Source: Pseudovibrio sp. Tun.PSC04-5.I4 (GTDB taxonomy: Bacteria > Pseudomonadota > Alphaproteobacteria > Rhizobiales > Stappiaceae). Taken from it: 64,000 nt of DNA. Below are positions 26,828 through 35,136 of this stretch, piece by piece (positions within the stretch are counted from its first letter, which is position 1; every line of letters starts with the position of its first letter). A program made the translations under genes and the position numbers. The notes under the pieces are model-generated. The model had not been told where the DNA came from and ran no database searches. It saw only the letters and a list, made by a program, of their open reading frames with translations. The stretch is taken from the NCBI RefSeq assembly GCF_900104145.1, contig NZ_FNLB01000008.1, forward strand, positions 372,001-436,000, given 5' to 3'.

Positions 26828-28009
26828 CTAAAGACCCAGCTGATGTGCCCGTGCTGTGAAAAAGATGCCGCTTGGTTTTTGAGCGGGCAGAACCGTCTTC
26901 AAGGAAAAATCAGCGGTGTCATAGACATGCACTTCATTTTTATCGCGAACGGACATCCAGACTTCGTTGCCCCGAGGCGTGAATTCCATATGGAGAACAC
27001 CCGGACCCGGCTTGAAGGTCTTGATGATTTTGCGCTCCACAGTATCAATCACCTGAATGGTGTCGTTGTTTGGCGGCGCAAAGTTCACCCAGATCTGGCG
27101 ACCATCAGGACGGGCCATGGCAAAGACCGGCTGGCCGTGAACCTTAACGCGGTCCACTTCCGTGAAGTCCCGTTCATCCATAAACAGCACCTCATGGCGT
27201 CCAACTGCTGGCAGAGCAAACATGCCGTTGGCTTGGGCCCACCCTTCCAGATGCGGCATTTTATAGACTGGCAAAGGCTCTTCCCCTTTGCCGTACCCAT
27301 CCATAACACGCTCAACTTTCAGTGGTTCTTTCCAAAGGTCGATGTGAGCGAGGCCATCCTCTCCAAACAAACCAGCGATATAGTGGCGGCCATCGCCAGT
27401 TACGAGCGCGTCGTATGGGTTGGTGCCAATGTCTTCGATCCTTGTGATTTCAGGCGTCAGGCTCTTGGAGTAGTCCAGAATCCATGTTTCGCCGCCATCC
27501 CATAACGAGAACGCAAACCGGCGACCGGGTAGATCCACAAGTCCAACAGTTTTGGATTGGTTGCCGTCTTCATCATAAATCGCAGGGACTTCAGAGAGGA
27601 GTTCCAAAGTCTCGGAGTCAAAAACGTTTACGCCGCCGGGTTTGTAGTTGGAAACGGCGACCAGCTTGCCATCATCTGAAATAGCGCCGCCGATTGAGTT
27701 ACCGGCCTGCATCACGCGGTTAACCAGTTTCCCGGTCAACATATCAACTTTGGAAAGCCCGCCCTCCCGGCCAAACACATAGGCATAGCGTTCATCACGG
27801 GAATATACGACGGAGGCGTGGGACAGATTGCCCAACCCTTCCACCTGAAACAAGATGGTGCGGTCGGTGCTTTCTACAATGAGAGCTGTTCCTGTGGCTC
27901 GCTCTATGATCAGGCCAAGGTCACCCGTGGCGCGTAAATCATCAGAACTGGCTGAAGAAGCGAATAACAGACCGGCGCTGAGCGCTGCGGCAGCAAGAAA
28001 CGTCTTCAC
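26828..28009 (-). CDS. nirF: NirF, heme d1 biosynthesis protein
   Basis: 393 residues. Signal peptide (MKTFLAAAALSAGLLFASSA) and then a d1-type beta-propeller related to the C-terminal part of NirS/NirN but lacking the cytochrome c domain. Visible segments include RDERYAYVFGREGGLSKVD, SNYKPGGVNVFDS and KMPHLEGWAQANGMFALPA. It is required for heme d1 formation in the periplasm. Its exact step is less certain than that of NirN. Overlaps nirC by 4 bp. Confidence 0.93.
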   Translation of the reverse strand: MKTFLAAAALSAGLLFASSASSDDLRATGDLGLIIERATGTALIVESTDRTILFQVEGLGNLSHASVVYSRDERYAYVFGREGGLSKVDMLTGKLVNRVMQAGNSIGGAISDDGKLVAVSNYKPGGVNVFDSETLELLSEVPAIYDEDGNQSKTVGLVDLPGRRFAFSLWDGGETWILDYSKSLTPEITRIEDIGTNPYDALVTGDGRHYIAGLFGEDGLAHIDLWKEPLKVERVMDGYGKGEEPLPVYKMPHLEGWAQANGMFALPAVGRHEVLFMDERDFTEVDRVKVHGQPVFAMARPDGRQIWVNFAPPNNDTIQVIDTVERKIIKTFKPGPGVLHMEFTPRGNEVWMSVRDKNEVHVYDTADFSLKTVLPAQKPSGIFFTARAHQLGL

Positions 28010-28377
28010 TTAAATGCTCCTGTTTTTAAGCCTTCTGCGATGAAGGCCGCTTCCTCTTCGTTTAAGAGCCCACGCCAGCGGGGCATGGCTGTCCCCGGCA
28101 AACCGCCCAGGATTATCTCCTGAATGACATCAAGATCATAATGCTCCAGATTGTCCGGCAGAAGAGGCCCACCAAGGCCACCCTCAAGGGTGATGCCGTG
28201 ACACGATCCGCAATCCTGCTGAACAAAATCTGTGAGCCGGTCTTTGTCGATCTGGTTCAGGATCTCAGAGTCCGCAAGAGCGCCGAGCGGCGCTCCGGTC
28301 AGCAACGGAAGCGCCAGCAACCCGGCTAGCATTAAGGGACCAAACGGGCTGCGCGCAATCCGTACTGTCCTAGCCAT
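28006..28377 (-). CDS. nirC: NirC, small c-type cytochrome
   Basis: 123 residues. Signal peptide (LMLAGLLALPLLTGAPLGALA) and one heme c site, C56-G-S-C59-H60. A possible axial Met lies in GTAMPRW. NirC-type cytochromes deliver electrons to NirS or act during heme d1 maturation. Overlaps nirE by 8 bp upstream and nirF by 4 bp downstream. Confidence 0.9.
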   Translation of the reverse strand: MARTVRIARSPFGPLMLAGLLALPLLTGAPLGALADSEILNQIDKDRLTDFVQQDCGSCHGITLEGGLGGPLLPDNLEHYDLDVIQEIILGGLPGTAMPRWRGLLNEEEAAFIAEGLKTGAFK

Positions 28378-29179
28378 TTATGACCTCCAGATGCGGTCGT
28401 TTATCCGCCCAGTCTCCTTTGGCACCGCTAAAGGCAGCGGGAACTTGCAAGGCCTGTTTGAGACCGACAACATCACCAATCATAAACAGACAGGGTGCAG
28501 GTAGATTTGCGTTCTTTGCTTGCTCACCAATGGTGGTGAGCGTTCCAAAAACTTTACGCTCTTCAGAAGTTGTGCCTTTGGAGATCGCGGCGGCAGGCAT
28601 ATCGGCAGGCATGCCATGTTCGATCAGCTTGGCTGAGATCTCTTCGATGGCAGCAAGGCCCATATAAATTACAAGGGTGGTGTTCGGATCGGCAAGGCTG
28701 GCCCAATCCAGATCGAGAGGTACATCTTTCTGGCAATGTCCCGTCACGTATCGCAGTCCCGTTGCAAGGCCGCGATGTGTGAGTGGCAAGTTGAGGCTTG
28801 AAGCACAGCCTTGGGCAGCTGTTATTCCGGGGATGACCTCATAGGAAACACCGGCTTTGACCAGTTCAGCAGCTTCTTCGCTGCCACGGCCAAAAATGAA
28901 CGGATCTCCGCCTTTAAGGCGCGCAACACGCTTACCTTCTTTGGCGAGATCAACGAGTAACTGATTAATTTCTTCTTGAGGAATTGGATGACTGCGAGGT
29001 TTTTTCCCAACCGGGTAAAGCGCTGTCTTCGGCGGCACCAGATCCATAATATCTTGTGAAACCAAACGGTCATAAACAACGACTTCAGCATTTTGAATTC
29101 GTTTTAGCGCTTTCACTGTCAGTAGATCCGGATCTCCCGGCCCTGCACCAATAAGACTGACCATCCCAATGCGTCTCAT
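28370..29179 (-). CDS. nirE: NirE, S-adenosylmethionine:uroporphyrinogen III methyltransferase
   Basis: 269 residues with the full SUMT/CobA pattern: VSLIGAGPGDPDLLTVKAL, VVYDRLVS, RLKGGDPFIFGRGSEE, PGITAAQG and TLVIYMGL. It makes precorrin-2, the first dedicated intermediate toward siroheme and heme d1. Its place in the nir operon identifies it as NirE rather than a cobalamin-pathway CobA. Separated from nirS by 76 bp carrying a hairpin, while the following genes overlap. Confidence 0.93.
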   Translation of the reverse strand: MRRIGMVSLIGAGPGDPDLLTVKALKRIQNAEVVVYDRLVSQDIMDLVPPKTALYPVGKKPRSHPIPQEEINQLLVDLAKEGKRVARLKGGDPFIFGRGSEEAAELVKAGVSYEVIPGITAAQGCASSLNLPLTHRGLATGLRYVTGHCQKDVPLDLDWASLADPNTTLVIYMGLAAIEEISAKLIEHGMPADMPAAAISKGTTSEERKVFGTLTTIGEQAKNANLPAPCLFMIGDVVGLKQALQVPAAFSGAKGDWADKRPHLEVING

Positions 29180-29211
29180 AACTTATTCCTCAAATAGAAC
29201 AGGGAAGTAAT

Positions 29212-29237
29212 GAAGGGGCACGCGTTCGCGCCCCTTC
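29212..29237 (-). other. Intercistronic hairpin between nirS and nirE
   Basis: GAAGGGGC / GCCCCTTC perfect 8-bp stem with 2 further pairs after a mismatch. It lies 18 bp past the nirS stop. No U-run follows on the minus strand, so a stabilising or attenuating role fits, allowing more NirS than pathway enzymes. Confidence 0.55.
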
Positions 29238-29255
29238 GATCGTCAAAGTATTGGC

Positions 29256-30926
29256 TTAGTAAACGTCGTACTGAGTGTTGTAGACGTTGAACTTGCCTGT
29301 AGGAGTTACAAGACGCTTGTCCTTGATAACTTTCTTCAACTTCAGCGTTTTGTCATCCACAACAACGATTGCAGATTCCTGATCCAGGCCATTCCAGACT
29401 GAGAACCAGATTTCGTCACCAGCCTTGTTGAATTCACCCTGAACGATACGACGTGGACCTTCGGTCAAACCTGCCCATTCTGCGATTGGCAGAACAGTGT
29501 ACTCAGGCTCTTCCTGGGTCATTTCGTCGATTTTGAACACAGCCACAGACGTAGAGGTTTCGATGTCTGGGTTGAGTGGGGTATCAACATAAAGGTGCTT
29601 GGACGTTGGATGTGTCTTGATGAACAGGGAACCACCGCCCTGACCTTCAAGCATCTGTACAACTTTCCATGCCTGATCAGGATGACCTTCAGGGTCTGTA
29701 CCAATCAGAGAAACGATTTCATCGCCAAGGTGACTTGTTGCCCAGACCGGACCGTAGGTTGGGTGCACAAAGTTTGCGCCACGACCTGGATGCGGAGTAG
29801 TGCCACCAGTTTCAACAATTGCTTCCAACTGTGAATCTTTGGTGTCAACAATAGCTACTTTGTTACGTGCGTTTGCAGCAACAATGAAGTAACGGCCTGT
29901 GGAGTCGAAACCACCATCATGAAGGAAGCGCTCTGCATCAATAGTTGTTACTTTGAGTGCATCGAGATCTTCATAGTTCACCATGAGGATCTTACCAGTT
30001 TCCTTGACAGTTACGATGAACTCAGGAGCATAGTGAGATGCAACAATGGATGCTACGCGTGGCTCTGGATGGTATTCCTGAGTGTCATAAGTCATGCCGC
30101 GTGTGGAGACGACTTTCTTAGGCTCAAGAGTTTCACCGTCCATGATGACGTATTGTGGAGGCCAGTAAGCACCAGCGATTGCGTATTTATCTTCCCAGCC
30201 TTTGTACTTGGAAGTTTCAACGGAACGCGCTTCAGAACCAACTTTGACTTCAGCAACTTTGCCAGGCATTTCCATCCAAAGATCGATCAGATCGACCTTC
30301 GCATCACGACCAATTACGAAGAGGTAACGGCCAGAAGCGGAAATACGTGAAATGTGAACTGCATAACCAGTGTTGATGATTGTGACGATTTCTTTGCTGT
30401 CACCATCAATGAGAGCGATCTCACCAGAGTCACGAAGTGTAACTGAGAAGAGATTCTCAATGTCCAGATCGTTCATTTTTTTGGTTGGGCGCTGATCTAC
30501 TGGAACGATAACTTTCCAGCTTGCCTTGATCTTGTCCATACCAAATTCTGGCGGAGCAGCAGGCTCGGTCATGACATATTTAGCCATGAGCTCGATATCT
30601 TCAGCTGACATCTCACCGGATGTACCCCAGTTTGGCATACCGCCAGGGGAACCGTAGGTGATGAAGTCACGAAGGTATTCGAAACCATGCTCACGGGTGA
30701 TATCTGTGGTCAGAGGTTTACCGGTCGCACCTTTACGCAGAACACCATGACAACCAGCACAACGCTCAAAATAAATTTGGTTTGCGCGGGAGACTTCTTC
30801 AGCAGAAAGAACTGGAACGCCGTTTGCGGCATCTTCTGCATTCGAAATCGACATAGACGCCAATGTGGCGGTCGCGCAAACAAGCGCGGTGTATGTGGTG
30901 GAACGGAGAATTGATTTAAGCGTCAT
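29256..30926 (-). CDS. nirS: NirS, cytochrome cd1 nitrite reductase
   Basis: 556 residues from the ATG at 30926, about 6 nt after GGAG. A second ATG is directly upstream at 30929. Signal peptide to about residue 30, then a cytochrome c domain with C56-A-G-C59-H60 and GMPNWGTSGEMSAEDIELM. The d1 propeller follows, with GYAVHISRISASGRYLFVI (proximal d1 histidine region), a FLHDGGFDSTGRYF segment and PHPGRGANFVHP, whose histidines correspond to active-site residues of the family. It reduces nitrite to nitric oxide in the periplasm. First gene of the nir operon, behind FNR/Dnr-type boxes. Confidence 0.97.
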   Translation of the reverse strand: MTLKSILRSTTYTALVCATATLASMSISNAEDAANGVPVLSAEEVSRANQIYFERCAGCHGVLRKGATGKPLTTDITREHGFEYLRDFITYGSPGGMPNWGTSGEMSAEDIELMAKYVMTEPAAPPEFGMDKIKASWKVIVPVDQRPTKKMNDLDIENLFSVTLRDSGEIALIDGDSKEIVTIINTGYAVHISRISASGRYLFVIGRDAKVDLIDLWMEMPGKVAEVKVGSEARSVETSKYKGWEDKYAIAGAYWPPQYVIMDGETLEPKKVVSTRGMTYDTQEYHPEPRVASIVASHYAPEFIVTVKETGKILMVNYEDLDALKVTTIDAERFLHDGGFDSTGRYFIVAANARNKVAIVDTKDSQLEAIVETGGTTPHPGRGANFVHPTYGPVWATSHLGDEIVSLIGTDPEGHPDQAWKVVQMLEGQGGGSLFIKTHPTSKHLYVDTPLNPDIETSTSVAVFKIDEMTQEEPEYTVLPIAEWAGLTEGPRRIVQGEFNKAGDEIWFSVWNGLDQESAIVVVDDKTLKLKKVIKDKRLVTPTGKFNVYNTQYDVY

Positions 30927-30994
30927 CATAGTCTCCAAGACTAACGATCTTTAAACGGGCACCGCTATGTAAACGCGAGACACCGTTCTGCACA

Positions 30995-31008
30995 TTGACC
31001 ATCGTCAA
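30995..31008. promoter_or_regulatory. FNR/Dnr-type box upstream of nirS
   Basis: TTGAC-CATC-GTCAA is a perfect inverted repeat fitting TTGAY-N4-RTCAA. It is centred 75 bp upstream of the nirS ATG, a plausible class II activator position for a leader of ~30 nt. Confidence 0.8.
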
Positions 31009-31386
31009 GTAATTGTGCGTAGGAATTTTTCCGTAAAATAAACTAGGTATATCAATTAGTTAATGTGTGCGAAAGTTTCAAAAATACGCAACCGTCCTGC
31101 GCAAGGCTCCACCAGTTTTGACATGGATCACGTTTCTGTGATGTTTTCGTGATGTAGCGTTTCCATTTATCGCCTCTTGAGTCCTTTGCAAAGGATATGA
31201 ACCCGAACAATTCACCTTCGGTCCGGTTAAAATCGGCCCAAAGAGAGCGGTTGATACAACTCGCATCTGGTATCGGCAGCAGCACGTCACACGAAAAGGG
31301 AGTGTTGACACCGACTATCAGGCAGAGCCCCGCTCCGCCACGGACAGCGCTTGCCGCATGTCGGTTACACCGGCAGATCCTTTGGT
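31009..31386. other. Region between nirS promoter and GntR gene, no supported gene
   Basis: About 380 bp. Short open frames on both strands lack ribosome sites and recognisable features. It holds the second FNR-like match and the 3-prime flank of the GntR-type gene. Confidence 0.4.
31118..31131. promoter_or_regulatory. Second, imperfect FNR-like box upstream of nirS
   Basis: TTGAC-ATGG-ATCAC matches the consensus at 9 of 10 specified bases. It is about 190 bp upstream of nirS, so an upstream auxiliary site or a chance match. Confidence 0.35.
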
Positions 31387-32133
31387 TCAGTTAAAAACGA
31401 ACCCGTCAAAGTCCGGATCGCCCACGTCTGATGACTTGAACAAGGTGTTCTTCACATTTTCCATATGGTCCCACATGGCTTGTTTGGCCTGTTCCGGGGA
31501 GCGGCGCATAAGCGCGTGCATGATCTTCAAATGATCTTCGTGCCAGTTCTTCTGCTCGTCTTCCAGATTGGTGATGCGAGAAAGTAACCTGACCCACATG
31601 CCACCGACTTCACGAGCATTCCAAAGATCCAGTGCGATCTTTATCATCATATTGTTGTGGGTGCCCTCTGCAATAAGAAGGTGGAAATCCCGGTCACCTA
31701 AATAATCAACAGGTCCATCCAATGTCATTTCCCGAAGTTTTCTGAGCTGGAATGTAGAAATGTTACTTGCAGCTAATTCGGCAATTGAGCTCTCGAGCCA
31801 TTGCCGCGCTTGCAGCAGCTCAAAAGGCCCTATGGACTGCTGTTGGCTCTGTAGCAAAATAGCAGGTTGATCTACATAGTAGATGCCAGAGCCTTTTCTT
31901 ACTTCTATAAGACCTTTGAGCTCTAACATTATGAGTGCTTCACGCAATGTCGTGCGGCTAACTGAATACTTCTCAGCAAGCTCCCGTTCTGAAGGCAGTT
32001 TGCTTCCTACAGACAGCATCTCATCCCTGGTGAAGTCTTGCTCAATGTTCAGTGCAAGCTCTTGGTACAGGCGCTTCGCAGGCGTTTTGTCAGCTTTATT
32101 ATCCGTGATCATTGTAATCGCCCGGTTTCCCAA
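31387..32133 (-). CDS. GntR-family (FadR/UxuR subgroup) regulator
   Basis: 248 residues. The N-terminal winged helix has LPSERELAEKYSVSRTTLREALIMLELKGLIEVRKGSGIYYV, the GntR signature. The C-terminal ~150 residues are an all-helical FCD effector domain (ESSIAELAA, DFHLLIAEGTHNNMM, DHLKIMHALMRRSPEQA). It is divergent from the uxuAB-containing operon, so a UxuR/ExuR-like role responding to a hexuronate intermediate is likely. Three copies of an 8-bp motif lie in the shared region. The start could be 32133 or the internal Met 8 at 32112. Confidence 0.88.
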   Translation of the reverse strand: MGNRAITMITDNKADKTPAKRLYQELALNIEQDFTRDEMLSVGSKLPSERELAEKYSVSRTTLREALIMLELKGLIEVRKGSGIYYVDQPAILLQSQQQSIGPFELLQARQWLESSIAELAASNISTFQLRKLREMTLDGPVDYLGDRDFHLLIAEGTHNNMMIKIALDLWNAREVGGMWVRLLSRITNLEDEQKNWHEDHLKIMHALMRRSPEQAKQAMWDHMENVKNTLFKSSDVGDPDFDGFVFN

Positions 32134-32510
32134 AATTGGTCCAATATCTTATAGCTCATTCCACCCAAACTTCAAACCAATTTTCAAGCTTAGGGTTTAC
32201 CCGTAGTAATAACAAAACACTAGGCTTTTCGTGAATAAATCTGAGTGATATACGCGTTAACCCGCGTTGACTGGTCGCAAACTCTCAATATATTGGTCCT
32301 ACAAATATGGAATCTGGCAGACCAACTAGAAGCTGATTGCGAGAATGACGAAGGCTAGGCTGAACATCAGCCGGACCAATCTTCCAATCAGTCCCCCATT
32401 GTTGGAAAGCAAAATTTCAAAGAAGAAACGAAATTAGTAGTGTCACAGCTCTGAGGGCGGCAACTTCAAGTAGAAATTGCGATGACATGTTAAAATATGG
32501 CGGGCAAGCG
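32134..32510. promoter_or_regulatory. Divergent control region with three ATTGGTCC motifs
   Basis: The 8-mer ATTGGTCC occurs at 32135-32142 (as the 11-bp palindrome ATTGG-T-CCAAT, 32135-32145) and at 32292-32299. It occurs again in inverted form (GGACCAAT) at 32373-32380. The arrangement suggests binding sites of the adjacent GntR-type regulator. No gene is seen in this stretch. Confidence 0.6.
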
Positions 32511-33530
32511 ATGAAAACCTTGATATGCAATGGTCCAAACGATCTGGAGTATATTGAACAAAGTGTACCTACGCCAAATTCTGACGAAGTATTACTTAAG
32601 ATCTCTGCAATCGGTATCTGTGGTACCGACATCCATGCTTACACAGGCAAGCAACCCTTCTTTAGTTACCCACGCGTGCTTGGTCACGAAATCTGCGGTG
32701 TGGTCCAGGAAGTTGGCACTGACTGTAAGGATGTTGCTGTTGGCGATCGTGTCGCCGTTATGCCTGTTATCTATTGCGGTGAATGCCCTGCTTGTAAAGC
32801 GGGTAAGACCAATTGCTGCGAATCTGCATCTCTCTACGGCGTTCATCAGGACGGCGGCTTTTGTGAATTCCTTGCAGTTAAAGCAATCAACACAATCAAG
32901 GTTCCTGCGCATTTCTCAGATTGTGCAACAGCTTATGTAGAGCCATTCACCATTAGCGCTCACGCAGTGCGCCGCGGCGAAGTTGCTAAGGGAAGCACTG
33001 TTCTTGTTGTCGGTGCTGGACCAATTGGTATTGGTGTTGCAGCCGTCGCAAAAGCTAAGGGTGCTGACGTTATTGTGGCAGATGTACAAGAGAGCCGTCT
33101 GGAACATGTAAGAAACAGCCTGGGCCTCAAAACCATCAACCCAACCACTGGTGTTTACGCTGAAGAGCTGGCGAAGCTCTGCGGTGGTCAGCTGCCAAGC
33201 GTTCTGTTTGATGTGACCGGCAACAAACATGCAATGACAGATGCAGTTAGCCTCATCTGCGCAGGTGGCAAAATCGTATTCGTCGGTTTGTACATCGGCG
33301 ATCTCAAGATTGATGATCCGACCTTCCACAAAAAAGAAACAACGCTTCTGTCTAGCCGGAATTCCAGCCGTGAAGACTACGAATACGTCATCTCCCTTCT
33401 GGAGAGCGGCGACCTTCATGAGAAGCTTCTCCACAATCGTACCTATGACTTCTACACCATCGGAAATTCCTATGAAGAAGACGTAGTGAACAACAAAGAG
33501 CTGATTAAAGGCCTAATCACCTTTAACTGA
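32511..33530 (+). CDS. Zinc-dependent alcohol dehydrogenase, RspB/L-gulonate 5-dehydrogenase-like
   Basis: 339 residues from the ATG at 32511. The longer frame from 32487 adds 8 residues without homology. Catalytic zinc ligands C37 and H59-E60 in GICGTDIHAYTG..VLGHE, structural zinc C89, C92, C95 and C103, and a Rossmann motif VVGAGPIGIG near 169-178. RspB-type enzymes oxidise L-gulonate to D-fructuronate. With uxuB, uxuA and the KDG kinase in the same operon, that reaction fits well. Another hexonate or polyol 5-dehydrogenase activity cannot be excluded. Confidence 0.85.
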   Translation: MKTLICNGPNDLEYIEQSVPTPNSDEVLLKISAIGICGTDIHAYTGKQPFFSYPRVLGHEICGVVQEVGTDCKDVAVGDRVAVMPVIYCGECPACKAGKTNCCESASLYGVHQDGGFCEFLAVKAINTIKVPAHFSDCATAYVEPFTISAHAVRRGEVAKGSTVLVVGAGPIGIGVAAVAKAKGADVIVADVQESRLEHVRNSLGLKTINPTTGVYAEELAKLCGGQLPSVLFDVTGNKHAMTDAVSLICAGGKIVFVGLYIGDLKIDDPTFHKKETTLLSSRNSSREDYEYVISLLESGDLHEKLLHNRTYDFYTIGNSYEEDVVNNKELIKGLITFN

Positions 33531-33541
33531 TGGGAATTGCC

Positions 33542-34549
33542 ATGACTGATGTACTCGTAAAAAAAGATGAGCTTCATAAGCTCGCGTACACCAAACTCGT
33601 TGAAGCGGGTTTGAATGAAAAATCTGCGACAGAAGTTTCAGATGTATTGGTCTATGCAGATAGCCATGGTGTTCGCTCTCACGGTGTTATGCGTGTTGAG
33701 CATTACTGCAAGCGCCTGCGTGAAGGTGGCATGAACAAAGCTGCTGAAATGGCTTTCGAAGACATTTCCGCGTCCGCTGCTGTTCTCGACTCTGACGATG
33801 GCATGGGCCATTCCGGCATGATTGCAGCAACCAAAAAAGCTGTTGCAATGGCGAAAGAAACCGGCATCGGCATGGTGACGGTCAAAAAGACCTCCCATTG
33901 TGGCGCGCTTGCTTACTTCGCTGAAATGGCTGCTGAAGAAGGCTGCATCAGCCTTTCCATGACGCAGACAGATGCTGCGGTTGCTCCGTTTGGTGGCTCT
34001 GAGAAATTCTTTGGCACCAACCCAATTTCCTTCGGTTTCCCTGCAAAAGGTAAGCCTGCGGTTGTTGTTGACATGGCGACCTCCGCAATTGCTTTCGGCA
34101 AGATCCTTCATGCTAAGGAAACTGGTGGTTCTCTGCCCGATGGTGTTGTTCTGGATAAGAACGGCGCTTTCACAACAGACCCAGCTGAATTCAGCTGTCT
34201 GACCCACTTCGGTGAGCACAAAGGCTACGGCATTGCCATGGCAATTGATGCAATGACCGGTGGTCTGATGGGCGAACGATTTGGCCCACACATCAACCCA
34301 ATGTACGGCGCATACGACCAGATGCGTGGTCTGGTTTCCATGATCATCGTGATTGATCCTGCCAAATTCGGCAATCCGATCTTCGCAGAAATTATGTGTC
34401 AGATGGTTGTTGAACTGCACGCTGTCAAACCAGCACAGGGCTTCGATCGTGTCATGGTTCCGGGCGAACCTCAGGCTGCATATTACCTTGATGCACTGGA
34501 AAATGGTGTGGCTGTCGCTGAATCCGTCCACGGTTTCCTTATTTCTTAG
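33542..34549 (+). CDS. Ldh2/YlbC family NAD(P)H-dependent oxidoreductase
   Basis: 335 residues from the ATG at 33542, with TGGGA upstream. Fold and motifs of the malate/L-lactate dehydrogenase 2 family: YADSHGVRSHGVMRVEHY near residue 45, with the conserved His, then TSHCGALAYF, FFGTNPISFGFPA and HKGYGIAMAIDAMTGGL. Members include YiaK (2,3-diketo-L-gulonate reductase), AllD and imine/keto acid reductases. Position beside a TRAP transporter recalls yiaKLMNO. The precise substrate is unknown but likely a keto acid sugar. Confidence 0.85.
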   Translation: MTDVLVKKDELHKLAYTKLVEAGLNEKSATEVSDVLVYADSHGVRSHGVMRVEHYCKRLREGGMNKAAEMAFEDISASAAVLDSDDGMGHSGMIAATKKAVAMAKETGIGMVTVKKTSHCGALAYFAEMAAEEGCISLSMTQTDAAVAPFGGSEKFFGTNPISFGFPAKGKPAVVVDMATSAIAFGKILHAKETGGSLPDGVVLDKNGAFTTDPAEFSCLTHFGEHKGYGIAMAIDAMTGGLMGERFGPHINPMYGAYDQMRGLVSMIIVIDPAKFGNPIFAEIMCQMVVELHAVKPAQGFDRVMVPGEPQAAYYLDALENGVAVAESVHGFLIS

Positions 34550-34557
34550 CGTCCTAA

Positions 34558-34598
34558 CGGTTGGAGAACCGCTGCTGCAACATGCGGTTCTCCAACCG
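34558..34598 (+). repeat. Intergenic 15-bp inverted repeat (before dctQ)
   Basis: Perfect 15-bp stem, CGGTTGGAGAACCGC / GCGGTTCTCCAACCG, with an 11-nt loop, 8 bp after the Ldh2 stop. No U-tract. One of a series of different hairpins in this operon. Confidence 0.75.
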
Positions 34599-34641
34599 GC
34601 AAGAACAAGAATTCACATCGTGTAACCCAGGGGGGTAACGA

Positions 34642-35136
34642 ATGGAACTGGTACGCAAAATAATTGGGTGGTGTTGGTCGGTTCTGAACATGACGATGGC
34701 TGCGGCGATGGTTGCAATGATCGTTTTGGTGTTCATCAACGTAGTTCTTCGCTACGGCTTTAACAGCGGCATTCTGTTGTCCGCTGAGGTCTCCCGATAC
34801 TTGTTTGTTTGGGTGACGTTCCTCGGTGCTGTTCTCTGTTTGAAAAACGGAACGCATCTTGAGCTCCGGCTAATTGAGTCCTTCCTTCCTGAAAAAGCGA
34901 TTTTTGTGCTGCGCCGCGTTGTTTGGGCGGTCATTGGTTTCACCTGTGTTTTGTTGGTCATGGGCTCCAACAACCAAGTGAATATGAACTGGTATAACGC
35001 CATGCCAATGAGCGGAATTCCTGTTTCGGTTCTGTACCTTGCCGGTGTTGTCGGTGGTTCGATTATGGCGTTGATCGCCTTGCACCGCTTCCTGGTTCCG
35101 AGCTCAGAAAAAAGACATGATGAGGATCCAACATGA
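34642..35136 (+). CDS. TRAP transporter small permease, DctQ family
   Basis: 164 residues, four hydrophobic segments (about 15-40, 48-70, 87-110, 127-150), with the NVVLRYGFNSGILLSAEVSRYLFVWVTFLGA pattern of DctQ. Strong ribosome site (a run of G at 34629-34635). Overlaps dctM by 4 bp. Belongs to the hexuronate/aldonate operon. Confidence 0.92.
   Translation: MELVRKIIGWCWSVLNMTMAAAMVAMIVLVFINVVLRYGFNSGILLSAEVSRYLFVWVTFLGAVLCLKNGTHLELRLIESFLPEKAIFVLRRVVWAVIGFTCVLLVMGSNNQVNMNWYNAMPMSGIPVSVLYLAGVVGGSIMALIALHRFLVPSSEKRHDEDPT

Noticed and set aside
26663..27505. 280-residue open frame antisense to nirF and the start of nirDL
   Set aside because: Overlaps well-supported nir genes, and the translation has no family features.
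31052..31311. Short minus-strand open frames between nirS and the GntR gene
   Set aside because: No homology features or ribosome site; more likely untranslated upstream sequence.
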